A stretch of 12,141 bases of DNA from Pseudomonadota bacterium (GCA_021793875.1 JAJYRX010000020.1:1-12141), one strand, 5' to 3'; positions 1 through 5,847 are shown, counted from the stretch's first letter. Numbers and translations: made by a program. Notes: generated by a model from the sequence alone, not told the origin.

Positions 1-10
1 TTAAAGAAGA

Positions 11-46
11 TGCAAATAAAAAACGCCAGTTTAAATAAACCGGCGT
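11..46 (-). terminator. Rho-independent terminator of the tRNA(CAU) gene
   Basis: Read on the minus strand this is an imperfect hairpin followed by a T-rich stretch. ACGCC (42-46 complemented) pairs with GGCGT, then one mismatch, then GTTT pairs with AAAC, around a four-base ATTT loop. The minus strand then reads six T's (positions 23 down to 18), an A, and three more T's. It begins about eight bases past the encoded CCA end of the tRNA, the expected place for a tRNA transcript terminator. The call rests on structure only. Confidence 0.8.
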
Positions 47-53
47 GTTTTAC

Positions 54-130
54 TGGTGGGCCTAGCTGGACTTGAACCAGCGACCAACGGATTATGAGTC
101 CGCTGCTCTGACCAACTGAGCTATAGGCCC
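54..130 (-). tRNA. tRNA with CAU anticodon, probably tRNA-Ile2 (lysidine type)
   Basis: The minus strand folds into a complete 77-nt cloverleaf with an encoded CCA end (54-56). The acceptor stem GGGCCTA/TAGGCCC is fully paired. The D-arm has GCTC/GAGC, the anticodon stem is GCGGA/TCCGT around the loop CTCATAA, and the T-arm is GCTGG/CCAGC with loop TTCAAGT. The anticodon CAT lies at 94-96. CAU is shared by initiator Met, elongator Met and the isoleucine tRNA whose C34 becomes lysidine through TilS to read AUA. Initiator is excluded: the first acceptor pair is a normal G-C, and the three G-C pairs next to the anticodon loop are absent. From memory, the anticodon-arm to T-arm sequence resembles E. 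coli ileX/ileY more than metT, so isoleucine is preferred. Elongator Met remains possible. Confidence 0.9.
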
Positions 131-174
131 ACACTTGGTTAACTTCACATTTGTGCTGCTAACCAAAGAAATGA

Positions 175-180
175 ATTATA
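175..180 (-). promoter_or_regulatory. Candidate -10 element for the tRNA gene
   Basis: The minus strand carries a perfect TATAAT here, about 45 bases upstream of the first tRNA base, which predicts a 5' leader of roughly 38 nt for RNase P to remove. No good -35 hexamer is seen at 16-18 bp spacing. The leader contains a 7-bp inverted repeat (TTGGTTA 135-141, TAACCAA 160-166) that could fold just upstream of the tRNA. Confidence 0.5.
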
Positions 181-260
181 CATAAAAAAATACTTTTTGT
201 GTATGTCTTTAATTCAGACTGACAAATAATGTTCATACAAGCGTTTACCTTCGCTATAGC

Positions 261-269
261 TGCTAAAAT
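261..269 (+). promoter_or_regulatory. Candidate extended -10 promoter for the lipoprotein-pyrB unit
   Basis: TGCTAAAAT fits an extended -10 element (TG-N-TAAAAT, five of six matches to TATAAT) 37 bases before the lipoprotein start codon. No convincing -35 hexamer is found at standard spacing, which an extended -10 can tolerate. The rest of 131-306 shows no open reading frame or further structure apart from the tRNA leader. This is weak, pattern-only evidence. Confidence 0.4.
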
Positions 270-306
270 TTGCAGTCATAAACCGTAATTCCAACTTGAG
301 GTTAAT

Positions 307-906
307 ATGATATCCATAAGAAATATTATTCGCTTGCTGGCTTTGCTTAGTGTTATGGCTTTAGCAGCTTGTGAAACTACACAAACAAAACAAACAGCAG
401 AATCTACAGGTGCCGAGCAAACTCAAACAGAAACCAATGCTCAGCTTGCTCAAACAGACGGCGATCTTACCGACGAGCAGCTTATGTCTGACTCTCAACA
501 AGAAGGTGCCCCAGTTGCCGTGTTTTTAGCCGATACTGCTCAACACGAAGGTTGGCACGAAATACCGCTTGAAGAGGGAAGCATATTTCTTAACCCTGAG
601 GCTGTAGTAGTGCGAGAAGACTTAACAGGCGTGCAAGCGGGCTCGAGTCAGCAAGGTGACGGGTTGGTTGCACTAGAGTTAAGTAGTGAAGGTCGTGACC
701 GCGTACGCACAGCAACAAGCGCTAACCCTGGCATGAGACTTGCTTTCATTGTTGGTCAAACTCTATTAGCAGCACCTGGGTATGCGGAGACAGTTGATAC
801 CGAACACCTGGTGTTTGTTGTTGGCTCAGAAGACAACGCGATGGCAGTTGCACGAGCAATAGCAGGGGCTTCTGAAGAGGAAGCTCAGGAAGCGGCTCAG
901 CAGTAA
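307..906 (+). CDS. Lipoprotein with a SecD P1-head-like domain
   Basis: This 199-residue protein starts with a lipoprotein signal peptide: positively charged R5 and R9, a hydrophobic stretch (about 7-21), and lipobox L19-A20-A21-C22. Glu rather than Asp at +2 gives no inner-membrane retention signal, so the outer membrane is the likely location. Residues 23-65 form a Thr/Gln/Glu-rich low-complexity linker. Residues about 92-188 match the pattern of the SecDF P1 head subdomain: a 'VVREDLTGVQA' element, a strand ending 'VALELSSEGRDRV', 'GMRLAFIVGQTLLAAPGYAE' resembling the SecD 'G+RLAIVLDG-V-SAP', and an end resembling 'A--LA--I--G'. None of the SecD membrane spans is present, so it is not a translocase subunit. 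Function is unknown. The start is supported by a GAGG site five bases upstream. pyrB starts ten bases after its stop, suggesting co-transcription. The domain call is from remembered family pattern, not a search. Confidence 0.8.
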   Translation: MISIRNIIRLLALLSVMALAACETTQTKQTAESTGAEQTQTETNAQLAQTDGDLTDEQLMSDSQQEGAPVAVFLADTAQHEGWHEIPLEEGSIFLNPEAVVVREDLTGVQAGSSQQGDGLVALELSSEGRDRVRTATSANPGMRLAFIVGQTLLAAPGYAETVDTEHLVFVVGSEDNAMAVARAIAGASEEEAQEAAQQ

Positions 907-916
907 GGTCATTAAC

Positions 917-2212
917 ATGTCGGTGTCACAACAGGTGTTTCTTAGCGATGCAATGCGTCGCCTTAACTTAACTCGCGATATATTCGCATCGCGTATAGGT
1001 GTAAAAAGACGCGAGTTAGATGCTTGGCTTCTATCTGAGGAGTCAAGGCATTACCGCCCTATGCCAGATGTGGTTCATAGGTTCGTTACAGAAATCATGG
1101 AAAACGAACCTTTACTTAAAAAATATGCTGAGGCAGCTCAAACTGGGCCTATACGCGATCGTATTGCAATAAACGGTAAGCACCAGCTACTTTCTGTAGA
1201 TCAGTTCACTAGAGAGTCAGTTGAAGACTTATTCAGAATTGCAGACTTAATGCAGCCAATAGCACGTAGACAAAAGGTATCTAGGGTTTTAGAAGGTGCA
1301 GTGCTTGGCAATTTGTTTTTTGAGGCAAGTACCCGTACTCGAGTCAGCTTTGGGGCAGCTTTTTGTCGTTTGGGTGGCTCAGTATGTGACACCACCGGGT
1401 TTACCTTTTCTTCTATGGCTAAAGGAGAATCTATTTACGATACCAGTAGAGTTCTAAGTGGTTACGTAGATGCTCTTGTTATTCGTCATCCCGATGAAGG
1501 GTCTGTAGCCGAGTTTGCCAGAGCTACAAACATTCCGGTAGTTAATGGTGGTGATGGTCCCGGTGAACATCCAAGTCAGGCATTGCTTGATCTATACACA
1601 ATACTGACTGAGTTCTCCAGGCTCGGTAAGTTGCTTGACGGTTCTCATATAGCTCTGGTGGGTGATCTAAAGTATGGACGCACAGTTCATTCTTTAATTA
1701 AGCTTCTTGCATTATACAGAGGGCTTAAGTTTACGCTTGTATCTCCTCCGGGACTAGAGATGCCGTCAGCAATAATAGATCAGGCAGCCAAGCATGGCCA
1801 TGTTATCGAGCAGACTAACTCGCTACAGAAAGGTTTGTCAGGTGCCGATGTAATTTATACAACTAGGGTTCAAAAAGAACGATTCCAACAGGAAGAGCTA
1901 CAAGGATATGTTCCACAGTTTCAGGTTAATAAATCAATAGTAGACGCTTTTTGTCGTGATGATGTAATCATAATGCACCCGCTTCCACGTGATAGTAGAG
2001 AAGGGGCTCATGATCTTAGTGTAGATCTAAACGAAGACCCAAGACTTGCAATTTTTCGTCAGACCGATAATGGCATACCGGTGCGAATGGCAATTTTTGC
2101 AGTATTAATGGGAGTTGAGAGTTTGGTGCAGCACTCATTGCGTGATGTAACCTGGTTTCCCCCAACTCATGTAGGTCCAGACGATACCTTGCTGCCTGGT
2201 ATAGAATACTAA
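917..2212 (+). CDS. pyrB: Aspartate carbamoyltransferase with HTH-like N-terminal extension
   Basis: Catalyses carbamoyl phosphate + aspartate to N-carbamoylaspartate, the committed step of cytosolic pyrimidine synthesis. The catalytic core runs from about residue 85 to 405 and is close to the E. coli type. It has the carbamoyl-phosphate loop S138-T-R-T-R142, the KGES lysine loop (169-172), HPSQALLDL (218-226), GDLKYGRTVHSL (249-260), the aspartate-site TRVQKERF (316-323) and HPLPRD (354-359). At 431 residues it is over 100 longer than the usual ~310-residue enzyme. The extra N-terminal ~80 residues look like a Cro/Xre-type helix-turn-helix: 'LTRDIFASRIGV' then 'KRRELDAWL', followed by 'YRPMPDVVHRFV'. 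A short C-terminal tail (about 406-431) is also extra. Neither pyrI nor a dihydroorotase-like gene is adjacent. TAAGGT (904-909), overlapping the previous stop, is the ribosome site and supports this start, so the extension is probably translated. From memory, ~430-residue forms are annotated in some other proteobacteria. Confidence 0.95.
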   Translation: MSVSQQVFLSDAMRRLNLTRDIFASRIGVKRRELDAWLLSEESRHYRPMPDVVHRFVTEIMENEPLLKKYAEAAQTGPIRDRIAINGKHQLLSVDQFTRESVEDLFRIADLMQPIARRQKVSRVLEGAVLGNLFFEASTRTRVSFGAAFCRLGGSVCDTTGFTFSSMAKGESIYDTSRVLSGYVDALVIRHPDEGSVAEFARATNIPVVNGGDGPGEHPSQALLDLYTILTEFSRLGKLLDGSHIALVGDLKYGRTVHSLIKLLALYRGLKFTLVSPPGLEMPSAIIDQAAKHGHVIEQTNSLQKGLSGADVIYTTRVQKERFQQEELQGYVPQFQVNKSIVDAFCRDDVIIMHPLPRDSREGAHDLSVDLNEDPRLAIFRQTDNGIPVRMAIFAVLMGVESLVQHSLRDVTWFPPTHVGPDDTLLPGIEY

Positions 2213-2216
2213 CAGG

Positions 2217-3107
2217 CTAGAATTCGCCTTCCTTTTCTCCCCCAAAAGCAGCTACTAAATCGTTTAGTAGCTGGTTTAGCTCACCAGCCATAAGAGTTAA
2301 ATCCTCGTCTAGTCCGTCGTCGCTATTTTTCCTTTCTGATATTACTTCTAAAGGTGTAACACGCTTTAACTCAAGCGATTCGTTAACAACGAACGATACT
2401 CGATCAGCCCATGTAAGTGCCAGTCGCGTGCATTGCTTACCTGACTCTATATGTTGTTTAGCTAGATCTGGACTTACACTGTGTCGTACATATTTAACGG
2501 TTGCTCTAGAGTCGTCTGTTGCTTTTAGCTCAACTTCTTCATCAATATTAAAGTTTGCGGGAGCTTCATTGATAAGAAGCCATTCAGTCATAGCAGATGC
2601 TGGGGGCGTTTCTGTAAATACTGGTGTCAATGGAAATGGTTGTAGCACCTTGGTTAGTAACCCTATTATTTCATCAGCAGGACCACTGGATGCTGAGTCT
2701 ATAGCCACCCATTTGTTGCGCGTGTCTATCCACAGATTGGTGTCTTTATATAGACTAAAAGCTTTAGGCAGAAGTTCGTCACGTATCTGCTCTTTAAGAT
2801 CTTTCATTTGCTTACGACCCGGCTTATACCCTTGCTGATCTTCTATCTCAATAGCTCTGGTCTTGGCAAACTGATTAACAACAGTGGCAGGTAGTAACTT
2901 TTTTTCAGTTCTTAGAGCTAGTAAATACTGACCGTCGACATCGTGTACAAGATTACCGTTTTCCTTAGGAGGAATCCAGCCTGAATTAACTTCGGTGAGC
3001 TGTCCTGCTGGTTGAAATGTTTGTTCTGACAATAAGCTTTCTAACTCTGATGCAGTGCATTTCCAGTCATCTTTTAGACGAAAAATGCGTAAGTTTTTAA
3101 ACCACAT
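2217..3107 (-). CDS. rdgC: Recombination-associated protein RdgC
   Basis: The 296-residue product matches RdgC, whose E. coli form is 303 residues and makes a ring-shaped dimer that binds DNA and limits RecA loading and activity on the nucleoid. Recognisable blocks are the start 'MWFKNLRIFRL', 'GWIPPKENGNLVHDVDGQYLLALR', 'KLLPATVVNQ', the LLPKAFSLYKDTNLWIDT segment, 'TEWLL', 'HIESGKQCTRLALTWADRVSFV' and the C-terminal 'LMAGELNQLLNDLVAAFGGE'. It is convergent with pyrB, with four bases between the stop codons, and divergent from recA across a 219-bp control region. No strong Shine-Dalgarno sequence precedes the ATG; GGAA about ten bases upstream is the best candidate. A candidate minus-strand -10 (TACAAT, complement of 3141-3146) has only a poor -35. 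In E. coli rdgC is not next to recA, so this linkage is notable. Confidence 0.96.
   Translation of the reverse strand: MWFKNLRIFRLKDDWKCTASELESLLSEQTFQPAGQLTEVNSGWIPPKENGNLVHDVDGQYLLALRTEKKLLPATVVNQFAKTRAIEIEDQQGYKPGRKQMKDLKEQIRDELLPKAFSLYKDTNLWIDTRNKWVAIDSASSGPADEIIGLLTKVLQPFPLTPVFTETPPASAMTEWLLINEAPANFNIDEEVELKATDDSRATVKYVRHSVSPDLAKQHIESGKQCTRLALTWADRVSFVVNESLELKRVTPLEVISERKNSDDGLDEDLTLMAGELNQLLNDLVAAFGGEKEGEF
2249..2273. repeat. Perfect 11-bp hairpin at the pyrB/rdgC convergent end
   Basis: CAGCTACTAAA (2249-2259) and TTTAGTAGCTG (2263-2273) are perfect reverse complements around a three-base TCG loop. It lies inside the last codons of rdgC, encoding the conserved LLNDLVA segment, and 37 bases beyond the pyrB stop. 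Neither strand has a proper T-run immediately after the stem. On the minus strand it is followed by CTTTTGGGGG, on the plus strand by GTTTAGCTC. It could stabilise or define the 3' end of the pyrB transcript, or arise by chance from coding sequence. Confidence 0.6.
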
Positions 3108-3197
3108 GTTATTAAATTCCGTGAACTCTTAAAGGTGCCGATTGTAAGCTGGTTTTCATATGGTATGCCAGTGTAATATTTGTTTATCATGACATTT

Positions 3198-3247
3198 CTA
3201 ACACCTTTTAGTTTGCAAAAATGATTGCATATTAGTTATGGTGTTAG
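3198..3247. promoter_or_regulatory. Nested dyad upstream of the recA promoter
   Basis: Two inverted repeats share nearly the same centre. The outer arms are CTAACACC (3198-3205) and GGTGTTAG (3240-3247). The inner arms are TGCAA (3214-3218) and TTGCA (3225-3229). The element sits between the rdgC start and the recA -35 region and could be an operator for a dimeric regulator acting on either gene. I do not recognise it as the site of a known regulator. Confidence 0.4.
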
Positions 3248-3266
3248 CATTACATATTAATAATTT

Positions 3267-3294
3267 TTGTATCTGTGTTTTTATACAGTATAAT
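3267..3294 (+). promoter_or_regulatory. recA promoter
   Basis: A perfect -10 hexamer TATAAT (3289-3294) is preceded, with 16-bp spacing, by TTGTAT (3267-3272), which keeps the TTG of the -35 consensus. The predicted start of transcription is near 3301, giving a leader of about 25 nt before the recA ATG. The spacer is filled exactly by the LexA box, the same -35/LexA box/-10 order as in the E. coli recA promoter. Confidence 0.88.
3273..3288. promoter_or_regulatory. LexA (SOS) box of recA
   Basis: CTGTGTTTTTATACAG is a perfect CTGT-N8-ACAG palindrome, the gammaproteobacterial LexA operator. It occupies the whole spacer between the -35 and -10 of recA, so bound LexA would exclude RNA polymerase. 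recA, and recX by read-through, should therefore be induced on DNA damage. It is about 165 bp from the rdgC start codon, probably too far to control rdgC directly. Confidence 0.93.
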
Positions 3295-3326
3295 TTCCTG
3301 TTTGTTAAATACTACAAGGGCGTTTT

Positions 3327-4379
3327 ATGACCTCTGATCGTAATGTAGCCGAACGCAAAAAAGCATTGGCATCGGCCATTTCACAAATTGAAAAGCAGTT
3401 CGGTAAGGGCTCCGTAATGCGATATGGTGACAACAAAGTTGGTCATGACATACAAGTTGTCTCCACAGGTTCTTTAGGGCTAGATATCGCTCTTGGCGTA
3501 GGGGGCTTACCAAGGGGCAGGGTTATTGAGGTTTACGGGCCCGAATCGTCAGGTAAAACAACTTTGACCTTACAGGTAATTGCTGAAATGCAAAAGCTTG
3601 GAGGTGTATGTGCCTTTGTCGATGCCGAACACGCACTCGATGTACAGTACGCATCAAAACTTGGTGTAAATCTAGAGGATTTACTAATATCACAGCCAGA
3701 TACTGGAGAACAGGCATTGGAAATAACCGATGCACTGGTAAGATCCGGTTCCGTAGACCTTGTCGTTATAGACTCTGTTGCTGCGTTAGTGCCCAGAGCT
3801 GAAATAGAAGGCGACATGGGTGATTCTTTACCTGGTCTTCAAGCTCGATTAATGAGTCAGGCACTACGCAAGCTTACTGCAAATATTAAACGCGCTAACT
3901 GTACGGTTATATTTATTAACCAAATACGCATGAAAATAGGCGTTATGTTTGGTAGTCCAGAAACAACTACTGGTGGTAATGCTCTTAAATTTTACTCATC
4001 GGTAAGGTTAGACATACGCCGTATAGGATCAATTAAGAAAGGTGATGAAATAGTTGGCAATGAAACTAGGGTAAAAGTTGTTAAAAACAAAGTTTCGCCG
4101 CCATTTAAACAAGCAGAGTTCGACATTCTTTATGGCTCTGGAATATCACGCTATGGTGAAATTATTGACTTAGGCGTGCAGGCTGGCATAGTTGATAAAG
4201 CCGGCTCTTGGTTTAGTTATGGTGATACACGTATAGGGCAAGGTCGTGATAACGTTCGCGAATACCTTAAAGATAACCCCGATATGGCGGCTGAAATAGA
4301 AGCCCGTGTACGGGAACACTTTGGCGTTGGTAAAAACATGCAAAGTGCTGAACCAGAAATAGATGCAGAACAAGAATAA
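3327..4379 (+). CDS. recA: Recombinase RecA
   Basis: The 350-residue RecA forms the ATP-dependent filament on single-stranded DNA that drives strand exchange and triggers LexA self-cleavage. Visible features are the N-terminal polymerisation segment (about 1-35), Walker A GPESSGKT (71-78), the catalytic glutamate in 'DAEHALD' (E101), Walker B 'DLVVIDS' (144-150), loop L1 (about 161-170), and Gln199 followed by loop L2 'RMKIGVMFGSPETTTGGN' (201-218). The C-terminal domain ends in a short acidic tail (PEIDAEQE). Length and motifs are normal for an intact gene; E. coli RecA is 353 residues. AAGGG six bases before the ATG fixes the start. The next gene, recX, starts inside its last 17 bases, as expected of a recA-recX operon. 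Control is by the LexA box in its promoter. Confidence 0.99.
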   Translation: MTSDRNVAERKKALASAISQIEKQFGKGSVMRYGDNKVGHDIQVVSTGSLGLDIALGVGGLPRGRVIEVYGPESSGKTTLTLQVIAEMQKLGGVCAFVDAEHALDVQYASKLGVNLEDLLISQPDTGEQALEITDALVRSGSVDLVVIDSVAALVPRAEIEGDMGDSLPGLQARLMSQALRKLTANIKRANCTVIFINQIRMKIGVMFGSPETTTGGNALKFYSSVRLDIRRIGSIKKGDEIVGNETRVKVVKNKVSPPFKQAEFDILYGSGISRYGEIIDLGVQAGIVDKAGSWFSYGDTRIGQGRDNVREYLKDNPDMAAEIEARVREHFGVGKNMQSAEPEIDAEQE

Positions 4380-4827
4380 AGCTTCTATAAAAAAAACATC
4401 TCTTAAGGCTCGCGCCGTAGCATATCTTTCAAGGCGCGAGCACTCCAGGCTCGAACTAGAGCGCAAGCTATCCCCATATGCCAATAGTTCAGAAGAACTG
4501 TTAAATGTGCTCGATTACCTACAAGAGCATAATTGGCAGTGTGATAATAGGTTTGCACAAAGTTTAATAAGCCGACGTATAAACACACACGGTTGGGAGC
4601 GTATATCGTACGAGCTTGCTCAAAAAGGCGTATCAGATCAAATAATACAGTCATTAAAGGACGAGCTTTCTAATAACGAGCACAACGCTGCTATGCTGGT
4701 TTGGGAGAAAAAATTTGGTCATAAGGCTAAAAATCAAAAAGAATATGCCAGGCAATATCGTTTTTTAATTTCCCGTGGTTTTAAATATGACATAGTCAGA
4801 AAAGTTATAGGTGATTTGCCGGTTTAA
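4363..4827 (+). CDS. recX: RecA modulator RecX
   Basis: RecX binds the RecA filament groove and limits filament growth and the ATPase and coprotease activities of RecA. The 154-residue, basic, helical protein has the family's three-helix repeats. The pattern 'ARAVAYLSRREHSRLELERKL' is followed by 'VLDYLQEHNWQCDNRFAQSLISRRI' and 'GWERISYELAQKGVSDQIIQSL', and the end repeats the motif with 'YARQYRFLISRGFKYDIVRKVIG'. Length is typical. The ATG overlaps the recA end by 17 bases in another frame, and no better in-frame start exists downstream. No clear ribosome site precedes it, so translation probably depends on ribosomes finishing recA, keeping RecX low relative to RecA. Its 3' end overlaps the end of metR by 23 bases. 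Confidence 0.95.
   Translation: MQNKNKASIKKTSLKARAVAYLSRREHSRLELERKLSPYANSSEELLNVLDYLQEHNWQCDNRFAQSLISRRINTHGWERISYELAQKGVSDQIIQSLKDELSNNEHNAAMLVWEKKFGHKAKNQKEYARQYRFLISRGFKYDIVRKVIGDLPV
4408..4441 (+). repeat. GC-rich 9-bp inverted repeat in the start of recX
   Basis: GCTCGCGCC (4408-4416) and GGCGCGAGC (4433-4441) are perfect reverse complements separated by 16 bases. They stand out in AT-rich surroundings. The stem would form in recA-recX mRNA 29 bases after the recA stop, within recX codons 16-27. No T-run follows, so it is not a standard terminator. It could slow translation of recX, or protect the recA 3' end from exonucleases after processing. Confidence 0.55.
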
Positions 4828-5728
4828 TCCCTTCCAAAGTTTCAAAGCAGGTTTTCTTGGCAAGCTGTGTAAATGCTTTTATGTATTCCGCACCTGCATC
4901 TTCTGATCTAACTGCTGCATAAAGGGTTGGCCAAATGCCGGTTTTGCCTAACCCTAATTTTTTAATCCATCCGTGGTGTAAAAACTCAGTTAACGCCCAG
5001 TTAGGTAAGGCCGCAACGCCACGGTTGCTGGCTACTAATTGAACTATAACTGGTGTGAGTTCTGCGTTACGTATTGCTGCAGGGGTAACGTTTCCTGGGT
5101 CAAGAAAATAATTGAATATGTCTAATCGCTCACGTTCTACAGGGTAGGTTATTAATATCTGATCAGATAAATCCTCTGGTGTAATAAATAGATTGTTGGC
5201 TAGCACACTATTTTTAGAAACAGCTAATACCAGTTCATACTTAAATAGAGGTATGTACTCCACGGATTCAATATCTTGTGGGTCAGAAGTAATAACCACA
5301 TCAAGATCTCCTCGAATAAGCGCCGTTTGTGGAATGAAAGAGAATGCTGCTGATAAGTCTAAAGAAACATCTGGCCAAGATTGACGGAACGTATCTAAAG
5401 CTGGCATTAGCCACTGAAAGCATGAGTGACACTCAATAGCAAGGTACAACCGACCTGTTCTGCCTAAAGCTAAGCGCTCTAGTTCGAATTCGGTTGCTCT
5501 AATCATGGGGAGCACTTCATCAGCCAGGTTTATTATTCGCAGTGCTGCTGTAGTTAATCTGGCTGGTCTGGTTCTGCGATTAAGCAGAGGCGCATTAAGT
5601 CGAGATTCTAAATCACGTAACTGGTGAGAAAGAGCAGACTGTGTAACATGCAACTGCTCGGCGGCTTCTTGAAGGCTACCGTGGTCTCTTATAGCTACTA
5701 ATGTACGTAAATGCTTTACTTCTATCAT
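4805..5728 (-). CDS. metR: LysR-family regulator MetR
   Basis: MetR is the homocysteine-responsive LysR-type activator of methionine genes, chiefly metE. The 307-residue protein opens with 'MIEVKHLRTLVAIRDHGSLQ', nearly the E. coli MetR start. The winged helix-turn-helix covers about residues 2-60 (recognition helix in 'TQSALSHQLRDLE'), followed by a linker helix and the effector domain. The effector domain carries family signatures: 'AIECHSCFQWLMPAL' (97-111), 'TSDP', 'TYPVERERLD' and the 'AALPNWA' segment. Divergence from metE is the classic MetR context and supports assignment over other LysR proteins. No Shine-Dalgarno sequence is visible before the ATG. A perfect TATAAT lies about 30 bases upstream. 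The gene end overlaps the recX end tail-to-tail. Confidence 0.95.
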   Translation of the reverse strand: MIEVKHLRTLVAIRDHGSLQEAAEQLHVTQSALSHQLRDLESRLNAPLLNRRTRPARLTTAALRIINLADEVLPMIRATEFELERLALGRTGRLYLAIECHSCFQWLMPALDTFRQSWPDVSLDLSAAFSFIPQTALIRGDLDVVITSDPQDIESVEYIPLFKYELVLAVSKNSVLANNLFITPEDLSDQILITYPVERERLDIFNYFLDPGNVTPAAIRNAELTPVIVQLVASNRGVAALPNWALTEFLHHGWIKKLGLGKTGIWPTLYAAVRSEDAGAEYIKAFTQLAKKTCFETLEGIKPANHL

Positions 5729-5742
5729 TTGTTTATTTTGTA

Positions 5743-5755
5743 TGAGAGTTATTCA
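5743..5755. promoter_or_regulatory. Candidate MetR-binding site
   Basis: TGAGAGTTATTCA matches the MetR consensus TGAA-N5-TTCA at seven of eight defined positions. It lies just downstream of the metR -10, where binding could repress metR, and about 93 bases before the metE start, where it could activate metE. A second, weaker half-match, TGAA followed by TT, occurs around 5812-5822. This is inferred from the consensus only. Confidence 0.45.
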
Positions 5756-5757
5756 TC

Positions 5758-5763
5758 ATTATA
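5758..5763 (-). promoter_or_regulatory. Candidate -10 element of metR
   Basis: The minus strand reads a perfect TATAAT, predicting transcription from about 5751 and a leader of roughly 23 nt. The -35 region is poor. The hexamer lies inside a 5-bp inverted repeat, CATCA (5754-5758) and TGATG (5765-5769), with six bases between the arms. No equally clear metE promoter is seen on the plus strand in 5764-5847, which would suit a promoter that needs MetR. Confidence 0.5.
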
Positions 5764-5847
5764 GTGATGTATTTGATTTTTTAAATTTGCAAACACGCCC
5801 GACAATAGTAATGAAAATTCTTATTGATAACTTTTATAGGCGTAAAC

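Noticed and set aside
54..130. Initiator tRNA-fMet
   Set aside because: The first acceptor pair is a normal G-C rather than the mismatch of bacterial initiators, and the anticodon stem lacks the three G-C pairs next to the loop.
2428..2838. 136-codon plus-strand open frame
   Set aside because: It lies wholly antisense to the conserved rdgC, is rich in Ser, Leu, Cys and Arg, and resembles no protein family.
4408..4441. GC-rich inverted repeat read as a Rho-independent terminator of recA
   Set aside because: No T-run follows the stem and the 16-base loop is long for a terminator, so it is kept only as an RNA structure candidate.
4170..4484. Minus-strand frame across the recA/recX junction
   Set aside because: It is fully covered by recA and recX on the other strand, with no ribosome site or family resemblance.
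5824..5847. TTG start that would lengthen MetE by eight residues
   Set aside because: The ATG at 5848 has AGG seven bases upstream and gives an N-terminus matching E. coli MetE; the TTG has no suitable ribosome site.
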